The notes under the pieces were generated by a model that saw only the letters and a program-made list of their open reading frames with translations, searched no databases and had not been told where the DNA came from. Positions 53,315-63,568 of a stretch of DNA of 64,000 bases are shown piece after piece. The stretch spans positions 248,001-312,000 of the forward strand of contig NZ_CP023406.1 of the NCBI RefSeq assembly GCF_002327105.1, written 5' to 3'. Each line of letters begins with the position of its first letter. Positions within the stretch are counted from its first letter, which is position 1. The translations under genes were made by a program, and so were the position numbers. Source of the DNA: Luteimonas chenhongjianii. GTDB taxonomy: Bacteria > Pseudomonadota > Gammaproteobacteria > Xanthomonadales > Xanthomonadaceae.

Positions 53315-53854
53315 ATGCGCAGAGACCTCAAACAACCCGTTCCCGACACCAGGAGCCACACGGTGGAAAGCGTGCTGGCGATCGCCAAGCACCCGATCCA
53401 CCCGATGCTGGTGACCTTTCCGATCGCGTTCCTGTCGATGGTCGTGGTCACCGACGTCCTCTTCCTGTGGCTGGGCGCTGCGTTCTGGGCGGAACTGTCG
53501 CTGTGGCTCAACGTCGGCGGCCTCGGCTTCGGTCTGCTGGCCGGCGTCGTCGGCACCTTCGACATGATGTCGATCCGCGTCGTACGCCGGCACGTTTCCG
53601 CATGGAACCACTTCATCGTCGCGGTGATGGTGCTGGCGATAGCCACGCTCGGCGTCTGGCTGCGGCTGCCCGATCCGGTCGCTGCAGTGTGGCCGTGGGG
53701 CCTGCTGTCGTCGGCGGTGATGGCCGGCCTGGTCGGCGTCGCCGGCTGGCTCGGCGGCACGCTGAGCTTCCGCCACGGGGTGGGCGTCTATGGGGACGAG
53801 GAAGCGGACGCTGCCGACGGTCCGGATCCGGACCGCAAGCCCCCCGCGGAATAG
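53315..53854 (+). CDS. DUF2231 family membrane protein
   Basis: A 179-residue protein with the DUF2231 start ('IAKHPIHPMLVTFPIAFLSM') and four helices with 'HVSAWNHFIVAVMVLAIATL'. A polar acidic tail follows. Two histidines sit near helix ends and might bind heme or metal, as in related families; this is an inference. It lies 14 bases after the previous stop, so it is probably cotranscribed with the oxidase genes. Confidence 0.82.
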   Translation: MRRDLKQPVPDTRSHTVESVLAIAKHPIHPMLVTFPIAFLSMVVVTDVLFLWLGAAFWAELSLWLNVGGLGFGLLAGVVGTFDMMSIRVVRRHVSAWNHFIVAVMVLAIATLGVWLRLPDPVAAVWPWGLLSSAVMAGLVGVAGWLGGTLSFRHGVGVYGDEEADAADGPDPDRKPPAE

Positions 53855-54132
53855 ATCGGTCGCGTACTGCCGTATGTCGCTGCGCGCAGGTGGCGGCCGG
53901 CCGGTGCACCTTCGACGATCGGCACGCGCCGGCGCGTACGTCGGCCGCAGTCTGGCGAAGGCAGCGCCGATGGCCCATGGCCGATGGCGAGCCAGCGGGC
54001 GAAGCGGCGTGATCCATCGGAGGTCGCGCAGTTAACGCTGCCAGCACCCGCCCTGCTTCGCTGCGGTTGCGCTATGAGCGTGGCGCGGCAGCGCGCGAAA
54101 CGTTCGAGCTACGCGCAGCACCGCCAAGGCGA

Positions 54133-54654
54133 TCAGGACTCCGGCAACTCCAGCCGCGGCAGGCCCTCGCCCTCCTCCAGTCCGGGCACGATCTCCTCGG
54201 CCTCGACCGGTCCCATCGGCGGCGCCGGAAGATTCCCCAGCGTCAGCGGCTTGGCGCCGGTCAATCCGGCAATGAGCAGCAGGAAGACCAGCGGCACCCA
54301 TCCGATCGCCCGATAGAACGTCGGCCCGTGGTGGTCGCGGTCGTGCCCCAGCTCGTAGAGCAGCAGGCCGAAGTACAGATGCAGCAGCACCGCGCCTGCA
54401 ACGACGACCAGCTTGAGCACCAGCCACGCGCCCGCGGGATTCCACGCGAACAGGATGCCGCCCACGGTGATGGTCACCAGCGCCGCCGGCGTCATGATCC
54501 GGAAGAACAGCATGTTGGTGACCGGATTCCAGTATTCGGGATTCGCGTCGATCTCGTGGCGATGCCGCGCGACGAACAGCCGCGGCAGGAAAAACAGACC
54601 GGAAAACCAGATCGTCATTGCCAGGATGTGCAGGATCTTGAGCCAGAAGTACAC
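54133..54654 (-). CDS. HemJ/CopD-like membrane protein (UPF0093)
   Basis: A 173-residue protein with four helices. The HemJ-type start is 'YFWLKILHILAMTIWFSGLF' followed by 'FLPRLFVARH', then 'FFRIMTPAALVTITVGGILF' and 'WLVLKLVVVAGAVLLHLYFG'. HemJ oxidises protoporphyrinogen IX in heme synthesis, a fitting role next to heme-copper oxidase genes. The longer acidic C-terminus and diverged details leave open a general CopD-like role. GTG 54654 has GGAG nine bases upstream. Confidence 0.75.
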   Translation of the reverse strand: MYFWLKILHILAMTIWFSGLFFLPRLFVARHRHEIDANPEYWNPVTNMLFFRIMTPAALVTITVGGILFAWNPAGAWLVLKLVVVAGAVLLHLYFGLLLYELGHDRDHHGPTFYRAIGWVPLVFLLLIAGLTGAKPLTLGNLPAPPMGPVEAEEIVPGLEEGEGLPRLELPES

Positions 54655-54756
54655 CGGCGCTCCACGCGGAATCGATGCCTGAAGGGTACGGTGCCCCGCA
54701 TCAATACGGCGTGCCCTCGACGTGGACTGCGACAGCGGGCTGCTACCGTCGGGCGC

Positions 54757-55656
54757 ATGTCGCGTGTGCCTATTTCCTTCATCGCATCGACCGCTTCTGT
54801 TCTGCTGCTGGCTGCGCCGCATCTGTGGGCAGCGCCGGCGGACGGTCCGCCGCCGCCGTTGTCGCAGGCGTGGACGCTGTCTGCCTGGACGCTGCTGCCC
54901 CTGGCGGTGCTCGCAGCGGCATATGCGACGGGGTGGATGCGACAGCGCGCGCACGGCGGAACGCCGCTGCGCGAAGCACTTGCGTTCGCGTTCGCCATGC
55001 TCGTGCTGGCGCTCGCGCTGGTCTGGCCGCTCGATGCGTACGCGGGCTACCTCGCATCTGCGCACGTCGCCCAGCACATGGTCCTGCTGGCGCTGGCCCC
55101 GCCCCTGCTGCTGGCCGCGCGTCCGTTCGCGACCGTCGCTTCCACGCTGCCGCGCGGCGCCGCTGCTGCCAGTGGGCGGTTGCTGGCGCCACTGGCCGGC
55201 GCCGCGACCTCCGCACTGGGCCTGGCCACGCTGGTCCACATCGCGACGATGTGGCTGTGGCACATGCCCGGCATGATCGCCGTCTCGCTCGCGAGCGAAA
55301 GCGTGCACCGCGGCATGCTCGCCAGCGTGCTGCTCGCCGGCCTGTGGTTCTGGAGCGCGGTCCTGCGGCGACTGCGCGCGCACGATGGCGGCGCGGCCGG
55401 TGCCTGCGTGGCGCTGGTGACCGCGATGATGTGCATGGGCTTCCTCGGCGCGCTGTTGACGTTCTCGCCGCGACTGCTCTATCCGGCCTATACCGACCGC
55501 GCCCTGCTGGCCGGCGTCGACGCGCTGCGCGACCAGCAGCTGGCCGGCCTGCTGATGTGGGTGCCGGGCGGCGTGCCCTATCTGGTCGTGGGCCTGCTGC
55601 TCGTCGTCGCGCTCATCCGCGAGCTGCGCCGCGACCCCGGCGCTCGCGTGGCATGA
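54757..55656 (+). CDS. ctaG: Cytochrome c oxidase assembly factor CtaG (caa3 type)
   Basis: A 299-residue polytopic membrane protein. The caa3_CtaG pattern shows in 'YLASAHVAQHMVLLALAPPL' (His residues likely for copper), 'LVHIATMWLWHMPGM', and 'DQQLAGLLMWVPGGVPYLVV' near the end. It helps deliver copper to the oxidase. A signal-like first helix ends near residue 25. Its stop overlaps the ATG of the following flavoprotein gene, and it is divergent from the HemJ-like gene. Confidence 0.88.
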   Translation: MSRVPISFIASTASVLLLAAPHLWAAPADGPPPPLSQAWTLSAWTLLPLAVLAAAYATGWMRQRAHGGTPLREALAFAFAMLVLALALVWPLDAYAGYLASAHVAQHMVLLALAPPLLLAARPFATVASTLPRGAAAASGRLLAPLAGAATSALGLATLVHIATMWLWHMPGMIAVSLASESVHRGMLASVLLAGLWFWSAVLRRLRAHDGGAAGACVALVTAMMCMGFLGALLTFSPRLLYPAYTDRALLAGVDALRDQQLAGLLMWVPGGVPYLVVGLLLVVALIRELRRDPGARVA

Positions 55657-56972
55657 ACACCCGCTGGCGGCGGCTCGCGCTGTGGCTGCTGGCGTGGATG
55701 GCGGCTGCGCTGCTGCCGATGGCGATCGCGCTGGCCGGCGATGCGCCGGCCGTTCGCGGACGGATCGTCGAGACCGGCGCCATGCTCGGCCTGCTCGGAC
55801 TGGGCGTACTCGCCGCGCAGGCGCTGACCTCCGGACGACAACGCTGGTTCGCACGTGGACTCGGCCAGGACGACGTGCTGCAGTTCCATCGCCAGACCGG
55901 CCTGCTCGGCTGGGGCCTGGTCCTGGCGCATCCGCTGACGATGTTCCTCGGCGATACGCGCTTCCTCGACTACCTCGATCCACGTGAGGACTGGCTGCGT
56001 GCGACCTCACTGTGGTGCGCGTTGCTGGCGGCCACCTGGCTCACCGCCACATCACTGGGGCGCCTGTCGTTCGGCCTGCAGTACGAACACTGGCGTGCGC
56101 TGCATGGCGCGCTCGCGCTGCTGGTGGTGGCGATCGGCCTGGGCCATGCGCTGATGGTCGGTCACTACACCGCGCCGATGTGGAAGAAGGCCGCGCTGGC
56201 CGTGGTCGTCGGCGCGTCGCTCTACGCGGTGCTGGAGAACCGCGTGCTGCGCCCGCGCCGGCTGGCGCGTCGCCCGTGGACGGTGCAGTCGGTGCGGACC
56301 GCGCGTGACGGCAGCCACGTCCTGCGGCTGCTGCCGTCCGGCCACCCCGGCCTCGACTTCCGCCCCGGCCAGTACGCCTGGATCACGATCGGGGAGACGC
56401 CGTGGCGATTGCAGCAGCACCCGTTCTCGATCAGTTCCAGTGCCGACGACCGGACGCTGGAATTCACCATCAAGCCGCTCGGTGACTTCACCGGCCGCGT
56501 CGGCGCGCTGACACCGGGCATGCGCGCGTTCGTCGAAGGCCCCTACGGTGAATTCGCCTACCTGCCGTCGCGATGCCCGCACGGCGCGGTGTTCATTGCC
56601 GGCGGCGTGGGCATCACCCCGATCATGAGCATGCTGCGGACCGCAAGCGACCGCCGGGCGAGCGCGCCGCTATGGCTGCTCTACGGCAACCCGGGCTGGG
56701 ACGACGTGCTGTTCCGTGACGAGCTCGAAGCACTGGCGCAGGCATTGCCGCTGACCGTGATCCATGTGCTCGAGGCGCCTCCCGACGGCTGGACCGGCGA
56801 AACCGGCCACATCGACGGCAATCTGCTCGACCGCCGCCTGCCCCGCGACTTGCCGCAACTGCCGGTCTATGTCTGTGGGCCGGAGGCGCTGGCGAATGCG
56901 GTCGAGCCGGAGCTGATCGCGCGCGGCGTGCCGTCCGACCGGCTGTACTCCGAACGCTTCAATCTCGTGTGA
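55653..56972 (+). CDS. Ferric-reductase-like membrane flavoprotein
   Basis: A 439-residue protein. It has an N-terminal six-helix ferric reductase-like domain with His residues in 'LQFHRQTGLLGWGLVLAHPL' and 'WRALHGALALLVVAIGLGH', which may hold two hemes. Then come an FAD-binding ferredoxin-reductase domain ('QHPFSISSSADDRTLEFTIK') and an NAD-binding domain ('VFIAGGVGITPIMSML', 'YVCGPEALANAV'). It may move electrons from NAD(P)H across the membrane to metals or quinols. It is coupled to ctaG by ATGA, suggesting a copper- or iron-reducing role in oxidase assembly. Confidence 0.85.
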   Translation: MNTRWRRLALWLLAWMAAALLPMAIALAGDAPAVRGRIVETGAMLGLLGLGVLAAQALTSGRQRWFARGLGQDDVLQFHRQTGLLGWGLVLAHPLTMFLGDTRFLDYLDPREDWLRATSLWCALLAATWLTATSLGRLSFGLQYEHWRALHGALALLVVAIGLGHALMVGHYTAPMWKKAALAVVVGASLYAVLENRVLRPRRLARRPWTVQSVRTARDGSHVLRLLPSGHPGLDFRPGQYAWITIGETPWRLQQHPFSISSSADDRTLEFTIKPLGDFTGRVGALTPGMRAFVEGPYGEFAYLPSRCPHGAVFIAGGVGITPIMSMLRTASDRRASAPLWLLYGNPGWDDVLFRDELEALAQALPLTVIHVLEAPPDGWTGETGHIDGNLLDRRLPRDLPQLPVYVCGPEALANAVEPELIARGVPSDRLYSERFNLV

Positions 56973-56991
56973 CCCGAAAAGGCCCAATCCG

Positions 56992-57078
56992 ATGATGCAC
57001 CGCCATCTGCGACGCGCCGGTATCGGCGCCGCCATCGTCCTGGTGCTGCTGGCATTCGTCGCGGCCTGGCTGCGCTGA
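56992..57078 (+). CDS. 28-residue single-helix membrane peptide
   Basis: A tiny ORF 19 bases after the flavoprotein stop encodes a basic start ('MMHRHLRRAGIG') and one hydrophobic helix ('AAIVLVLLAFVAAWLR'). A weak GAAAAGG site precedes it. The charge pattern and position suggest a real small membrane peptide, possibly a subunit of the oxidoreductase system, but there is no homology evidence. Confidence 0.5.
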   Translation: MMHRHLRRAGIGAAIVLVLLAFVAAWLR

Positions 57079-57204
57079 CGCGCGTCCCAAGGTGCGTCGC
57101 GAGCCGCAGCGGTGATGCGGTCTCGCGCGCCTCGCGGGCACCTTGACGACCCATCAACCTGCCGCGCCGCAGCATGGCACGCCCGATGACGCACTGGAGG
57201 CGCG

Positions 57205-58371
57205 ATGCGCACCGACTGGATGCATCTGGCCACGATCGCATGGCCGCTGCTGGCCGCCCTGACCCTCGGCATCATCGTGCACTGGTACCTGCGCCGGCTT
57301 GCACGCGCTGCCCGCCGCCGCGCCTCCGAACAGATGCGCGCGCGGATCGCACAGGTCGTCGCCTTGCCTGCCGCAGTCGCATTTCCCCTGCTGTTCCTGT
57401 CCCTGGCGCTCAACGCCACACCGCTCGACCCGGAACTGCTTGGCCAGCTGCGCCACTGGATCGGGATCGGCGCCATGCTGTGCGTCACCTGGTTGCTGGC
57501 GCGATCTGTCGGTGCGGTCGAGGCGCGCATCCTGCGCGATCACCCGATCGACGTCGAAGACAATCTCGCGGCCCGGCGCATCCAGACCCAGACCCGGGTG
57601 ATCAGCCGCGTGGTGCAGGCCGGCATCGTGCTGGTCGGCGTTTCGCTGGCGCTGATGACATTCCCCCAGGTACGCCAGGTGGGCACGGGCCTGCTGGCAT
57701 CGGCCGGCATCATCGGCCTGATCGCAGGTGTCGCGGCGCAGCCGGTGTTCGGCAACCTGATCGCCGGCCTGCAGATCGCGCTGGCACAGCCGATCCGTCT
57801 CGACGATGTGGTGATCGTCGAGGGCGAATGGGGACGCATCGAGGAGATCACATCGACCTACGTGATCGTCCGGGTCTGGGACGAGCGGCGCCTGGTCGTG
57901 CCGCTGCAGTGGTTCATTTCCAATCCCTTCCAGAACTGGACGCGCACCAGCGCGCAGCTGCTGGGCACGGCGTTCCTGTGGCTCGACCATCGCGCGCCGA
58001 TTGCGGCGATCCGGGAGGAACTGCAGCGCATCTGCGAAGCCGATCCGCGCTGGGACGGGCGCGTCTGCGTGACCCAGGTCACCGAAACCGACAAGCACAC
58101 CATCGAGGTGCGCCTGCTGGTCAGCGCGCGCAATTCCGGGGAACTGTTCGATCTGCGCTGCGCGGTGCGCGAGGGCATGCTGGCCTTCATCAATGCGCAC
58201 CTGCCCGAGGCCCTGCCGCGCATGCGCAACGAGGTCACCGATGGCGATGCCCGTGACGCAACAAAGCATGCGGCCGCGCCGGTGCAGCATGCGGACACAC
58301 GCTCGCCAGGGGCGGAAACACTCAGCTCCGGCGATCTCGACGCCGACGTGCCGCCGAGACCTGCACAGTGA
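57205..58371 (+). CDS. MscS-family mechanosensitive ion channel
   Basis: A 388-residue protein with four predicted N-terminal helices. The pore-helix/upper beta domain signature is '[20 protein letters not shown]' followed by '[20 protein letters not shown]'. The C-terminal cytoplasmic domain has '[20 protein letters not shown]'. It opens under membrane tension and releases ions after osmotic downshock. The last ~45 residues are a disordered tail. Start at ATG 57205. Confidence 0.88.
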   Translation: MRTDWMHLATIAWPLLAALTLGIIVHWYLRRLARAARRRASEQMRARIAQVVALPAAVAFPLLFLSLALNATPLDPELLGQLRHWIGIGAMLCVTWLLARSVGAVEARILRDHPIDVEDNLAARRIQTQTRVISRVVQAGIVLVGVSLALMTFPQVRQVGTGLLASAGIIGLIAGVAAQPVFGNLIAGLQIALAQPIRLDDVVIVEGEWGRIEEITSTYVIVRVWDERRLVVPLQWFISNPFQNWTRTSAQLLGTAFLWLDHRAPIAAIREELQRICEADPRWDGRVCVTQVTETDKHTIEVRLLVSARNSGELFDLRCAVREGMLAFINAHLPEALPRMRNEVTDGDARDATKHAAAPVQHADTRSPGAETLSSGDLDADVPPRPAQ

Positions 58372-58399
58372 GCCCTTGCACTCAACATGGAGCACCGCG

Positions 58400-59395
<996 letters not shown>

Positions 59396-59607
59396 GACGC
59401 GGGTATCTCGGCGCGCGAAGCGGGCATGAACGGCGCGGCGATTGGCACGCGCCGGGGCGAGTCCTCTACGGATTTGACGCCCACGCAACGCGCGCGCGCG
59501 CACGGTCGTCTGCCCACCGGCAGTGATACGCGCTGCCGGGAGCAGCACGGCAGACGCCGGGTGGCGCAGCGCCCGCCAGCGTCCTGCCCGACGAAACAGG
59601 AGATCCC

Positions 59608-60672
59608 ATGGGACATCGCAAACAGGACGACGACACCGGCGTGTCGGAAATGAAGGCCTTCGGCGAAGAACTGATCGCAACCGGCGCCCGCTACATCGAA
59701 GCCGGCAAGCGCTGGCTCGATGCCCGGCTCGACGATTCGACGTCGCAGCGGCGGGCGCGCGAGCAGGACGGCGGTCGCTCACGTCCCGGCCGGGAATACG
59801 ACCCCTATCGCCGTGGACGAGGCGATCACGGCCCCGACCGAGGCGCCTGGTCGGGCGGGGGCGCCTCCCGCTCCGGCATGCATGAGCACGATGACGACCA
59901 CGGCACCGGCCATGGGCACGCGTTCTGGGACGAGCCACCACGTGGCAGCGCCCCGGAGCCGGGCGCTGGACCGTGGCGCCAGGAGCAACGGTGGCAGCCG
60001 AGGGAGCCCCATTCGGCGGGTGGCGATGGGTACGGGGCCTACGGGTCGGAGCGGCTGCGCGGAAGCGATGACCATCTCTCGGACTGGGGGCATCGCGCGC
60101 GGCCGGGCCAGGGCTCGGGCCGCCATGGCGGTCACGGCCGGCACACCGATGCCGCTCGCCATGGCAACGCGGCGGGCGGCTGGCGGGGGGTCGGCCCAAA
60201 GGGATATGTGCGCTCGGATGCGCGGATCACTGAGGACATCTGCGAGCGGCTGCTGTATGACGACGCGATCGATGCCCGCGAGATTTCGGTGCAGGTCCGC
60301 AACGGCGTCGTGAGCCTCGAAGGTCATGTCCCCGGTCGTGCGATGAAGCACCGCGTCGAAGATCTCGTCGAGCGCTGTGCAGGCGTGCGCGATATCGAAA
60401 ACCACCTGCGCGTGCAGCGCGCGGGTCGAACGGGGCAGCACGACGCCGCGCACGACGATTCTCTGCACACCGGTACGCCGGGCGCACATGCGCCGGACAC
60501 CAACGTCCCACGATCCCCGAGCGAACAGACGTCCTCGGCGCCGTCGCTGACCGGTAGCGCCACCGGACTCAATGCCCCGGGCGCCGCGGCGAGCTCCGGA
60601 AATGTCTCCGGAAGCGGCTCGGACAACGGTGGCGACGCACCCGACGATGATGGCAACCCCCACCGCGTCTGA
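59608..60672 (+). CDS. BON-domain protein with long disordered regions
   Basis: A 354-residue protein with AGGAGA before ATG 59608. A short helical N-terminus ('KAFGEELIATGARYIEAGKR') is followed by ~130 residues rich in Gly, Arg, His and Asp. A BON domain lies near residues 200-268 ('RITEDICERLLYDDAIDARE', 'VSLEGHVPGRAMKHRVEDLV'), then a Ser/Gly/Asn tail. BON domains bind membranes or hydrophobic ligands, often under osmotic stress. No signal peptide is seen, so it may act in the cytoplasm. Confidence 0.82.
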   Translation: MGHRKQDDDTGVSEMKAFGEELIATGARYIEAGKRWLDARLDDSTSQRRAREQDGGRSRPGREYDPYRRGRGDHGPDRGAWSGGGASRSGMHEHDDDHGTGHGHAFWDEPPRGSAPEPGAGPWRQEQRWQPREPHSAGGDGYGAYGSERLRGSDDHLSDWGHRARPGQGSGRHGGHGRHTDAARHGNAAGGWRGVGPKGYVRSDARITEDICERLLYDDAIDAREISVQVRNGVVSLEGHVPGRAMKHRVEDLVERCAGVRDIENHLRVQRAGRTGQHDAAHDDSLHTGTPGAHAPDTNVPRSPSEQTSSAPSLTGSATGLNAPGAAASSGNVSGSGSDNGGDAPDDDGNPHRV

Positions 60673-60719
60673 CCCGGACGCCGCAACAGGGCGAAGGCGG
60701 TGATACAGGCCCGACGGCC

Positions 60720-61751
60720 TCAGCCTGCGCCCTGCCCCGGCGCAGGCGCAGGCGCGCGGCGCGCATACCGTTGCGCGACCACCGCGCAGACGAGCAGCTG
60801 GAGCTGGTGAAAGATCATCACCGGCAAAACGATCGCACCGAGGCCGCCGCTCGAGAACATCAGCTTGGCCATCGGCAGGCCGGTGGCGAGGCTCTTCTTT
60901 GAGCCGCAGAACACGATGGCGATCTCGTCCGCGCGGTCGAAGCCCAGCCAACGCGCGATCCAGGTGACCAGCGGCATCACGACCGCCAGCAGCACAGCGC
61001 ACACCGCGGTGACCGCGACCACGGTCCAGACCGGCGTCTGGCGCCACAGTCCCTCGATCACCGAGGCGCTGAAGGCGGTATAGACCACCAGCAGGATCGT
61101 GCCCTGGTCGGTCCAGCGCAGCACCGGGCGATGGCGCTCGACCCAGCTCCCGATCCACGGGCGCAGGAGGTGGCCCGCAACGAAAGGCAGCAGCAGGAGC
61201 AGCATGATCCTGGCAATGGCCGTAAGCGGATTGGCCATCGCCCCATCACCGCCCACCAGCAGCGCCATCAGCAGGGGCGTCAGCGCGACGCCGACCAGGC
61301 TCGACAGCGAAGCGCTGCACACGGCTGCCGACACGTTGCCGCCGGCCATCGAGGTGAAGGCGATCGACGACTGCACCGTTGAGGGCAGCGCGCACAGGAA
61401 CAGGATGCCCACGTACAGCTCGGGCGTCAGCAGCCAGCCCGAGAGTGGCCGGCCGAGCAGCCCCAGCAACGGAAACAACCCGAACGTGCAGGCGAGGATC
61501 GTCAGATGCAGCCGCCAGTGCCGCGCGCCGGCGACGATCGCAGCGCGCGACAGTCGCGCGCCGTGCAGAAAGAACAGCGCGGCGATGGCCCCGTTGGTGA
61601 CGATGTCCATGACCGCGGCGGCTTTCCCCTGCACCGGCAGCAACGATGCGAGGGCGATGGTCGCGAGCAGCATCAGCGTGAACGGATCCACGCGCGGCCG
61701 GAATGACATCAGGGGCTCCAGTTGCAGACCGGCGGGTGCCGGGCGCGCCAT
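60720..61751 (-). CDS. Bile acid:sodium symporter-like transporter (SBF-like, YfeH type)
   Basis: A 343-residue membrane protein with about ten helices. It has 'GAIAALFFLHGARLSRAAIV', 'LFLCALPSTVQSSIAFTSMA' and the late 'IVFCGSKKSLATGLPMAKLM', all typical of the SBF-like group that includes YfeH. It probably takes up an organic anion with sodium; the substrate is unknown. ATG 61751 or 61709 may be the start; the second begins just before the first helix. It faces the BON gene tail to tail. Confidence 0.85.
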   Translation of the reverse strand: MARPAPAGLQLEPLMSFRPRVDPFTLMLLATIALASLLPVQGKAAAVMDIVTNGAIAALFFLHGARLSRAAIVAGARHWRLHLTILACTFGLFPLLGLLGRPLSGWLLTPELYVGILFLCALPSTVQSSIAFTSMAGGNVSAAVCSASLSSLVGVALTPLLMALLVGGDGAMANPLTAIARIMLLLLLPFVAGHLLRPWIGSWVERHRPVLRWTDQGTILLVVYTAFSASVIEGLWRQTPVWTVVAVTAVCAVLLAVVMPLVTWIARWLGFDRADEIAIVFCGSKKSLATGLPMAKLMFSSGGLGAIVLPVMIFHQLQLLVCAVVAQRYARRAPAPAPGQGAG

Positions 61752-61862
61752 GGTCGCAGCCGACGCGTTGGCTGCCCAGCCGCAGCGCGCCGGCGCGGGC
61801 ACTTCACATCCCTGAAGCGGGCCAGGGCTGATAGTGCCGGCCTTCTTTGCCACCCGCCTCCC

Positions 61863-62948
61863 ATGCTGACTCTGGTCTTCTCTGCCGCTACCGCGTTGCT
61901 CGCCGTTGCGACCCTGATGCCCACGATCCGCAGCGGTGCCTGGTGGATCCGCTGTTTCGACTTTCCGAGATTGCAGCTGCTGCTGCTGTCGGTGCTGGTA
62001 CTCGTTCTGCAACTCGCCCTACGCCCGGTCGAAGACGCATGGACGGTGGGGATCATCGTCGTCAACGTGGCCTGCATGCTGTGGCAGGCGTGGTGGATCT
62101 TCCCCTACACCCGCCTGGCGCGGGTCGAAGTCGAGGACGCGCCTGATTCGGCACAGCCACGGCTGCGCCTGCTCGCGAGCAACGTGCTCACGACCAACCG
62201 CAACGCGGAACTGCTGCTCGCCCAGGTGCGCAAGCACCGTCCGGACGTGCTGATCGCGGTGGAGACCGACAGCTGGTGGGAGGAACGGCTCGACACACTC
62301 CGGGACGTGCTGCCGCATGCGATGCGCTGCCCGCTGGACAATCTCTACGGCATGCACCTGTACACGCGTCTGCCCATGCACGACGCGGAGATCCGGTATC
62401 TGGTCGAGGACGACATTCCGTCGATCCATGTGACGCTGGAACTCGACGGCGGCCGACGCGTGGCGCTGCATGCGCTGCATCCGCGCCCGCCCAGCCCGAC
62501 CGAATCGGACGGCTCACAGGAGCGCGATGCCGAGCTGGTGATCGTGGGCCGGGCGGTGAAGGAATCCACGCTGCCGGTGATCGTCGCTGGCGATCTCAAT
62601 GACGTTGCCTGGTCACGCACCACGCGCCTGTTCCGCAAGCTCAGTGGCCTGCTCGATCCCCGCATCGGTCGCGGCATGTACAACACCTTCCATGCCCGCC
62701 TGCCGGGTCTGCGCTGGCCGCTCGACCACCTGTTCCACAGCACGCATTTCACCCTGGTGGGGATGCAGCGTCTGCCCGATGTCGGCTCCGACCATTTCCC
62801 GATCCTGGTCGAGCTGGCGTTGTCGCCGGGAGAGAACGACGCCGAGGCGGGCCTCGATGCGGATGCCGACGATCAGGCCCAGGCGCAGGCTGCGGTCGAA
62901 GACGCGACGTTTTCGACCTCCGGCAGCGCAACGCTCAGGGCGGACTGA
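61863..62948 (+). CDS. Membrane-anchored endonuclease/exonuclease/phosphatase family protein
   Basis: A 361-residue protein with three N-terminal helices (residues ~2-20, 38-58 and 65-82), then an EEP domain. 'LRLLASNVLTTNRNAELLLA' holds the first metal-site Asn, followed by 'PDVLIAVETDSWW' with the Glu, 'VIVAGDLNDVAWS' with Asp and Asn, and a closing 'VGSDHFPILVEL' with Asp-His. The full active site suggests a working phosphodiesterase or nuclease facing the periplasm. An acidic and Ala-rich tail follows. Its target is unknown. Confidence 0.85.
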   Translation: MLTLVFSAATALLAVATLMPTIRSGAWWIRCFDFPRLQLLLLSVLVLVLQLALRPVEDAWTVGIIVVNVACMLWQAWWIFPYTRLARVEVEDAPDSAQPRLRLLASNVLTTNRNAELLLAQVRKHRPDVLIAVETDSWWEERLDTLRDVLPHAMRCPLDNLYGMHLYTRLPMHDAEIRYLVEDDIPSIHVTLELDGGRRVALHALHPRPPSPTESDGSQERDAELVIVGRAVKESTLPVIVAGDLNDVAWSRTTRLFRKLSGLLDPRIGRGMYNTFHARLPGLRWPLDHLFHSTHFTLVGMQRLPDVGSDHFPILVELALSPGENDAEAGLDADADDQAQAQAAVEDATFSTSGSATLRAD

Positions 62949-63136
62949 GCACTGCGGAAGTCGGACAGGTCGACGTGGTCGCGCTCGCTCCGGGGCCGTC
63001 ACGCGTGCCGGCAACTTCCCCCCCCTTCCGTATGCCGGCCAGCGACGCCGACGCGGGTGGGTCTTCGCACAGGCTGGCTCCCGCCCGGGGGCAAACCCGG
63101 GCTTTCCGCGCGACACGCCGCCCGGAACGCCCGCGC

Positions 63137-63493
63137 TCAGCGCGTCAGTCGTGCCCGCAGATCGCGCAGATCGCGCTTGGCGACATCGCGCAGGGTGTCC
63201 TCGCGCCACGCGTCGGCCGCTGCTTCGCCGGACATCCGCAGCCGCCGCTCGTACTCCGGCTGCATCTGTTCACGGCGCAGGTCGCGGATGCGCCGGTATT
63301 CGGTGCGCAGCGACGACATGTGCCGGATGGGATAGGCGGCCCCGATCGGCGACATCCATGGCTGGATCCCGTCATCGGTGGCGAGGGAGGTCGGGGTCTC
63401 CACCGAAGTATTCGGACCCGCAGCGGATGCAGGCATCGCCCACGCCAGTGCGAACGCACAGGCGCAAGCGGCGGTAACGGCTCTCGGGTCCAT
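63137..63493 (-). CDS. Small secreted hypothetical protein
   Basis: A 118-residue protein with a signal peptide ('CACAFALAWAMPASAAGPN'). The mature part has two Arg-rich helices ('SSLRTEYRRIRDLRREQMQP' and 'DTLRDVAKRDLRDLRARL'). No family is recognised. Start at ATG 63493; GGGAGG lies on the - strand five bases upstream. Confidence 0.6.
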   Translation of the reverse strand: MDPRAVTAACACAFALAWAMPASAAGPNTSVETPTSLATDDGIQPWMSPIGAAYPIRHMSSLRTEYRRIRDLRREQMQPEYERRLRMSGEAAADAWREDTLRDVAKRDLRDLRARLTR

Positions 63494-63568
63494 GGCACCC
63501 TCCCATGCGGTGACGGACACGAGTGAACCTAGCAGATGGGTTGCAAACGCTGTGTCGAGGCTGCTTGT

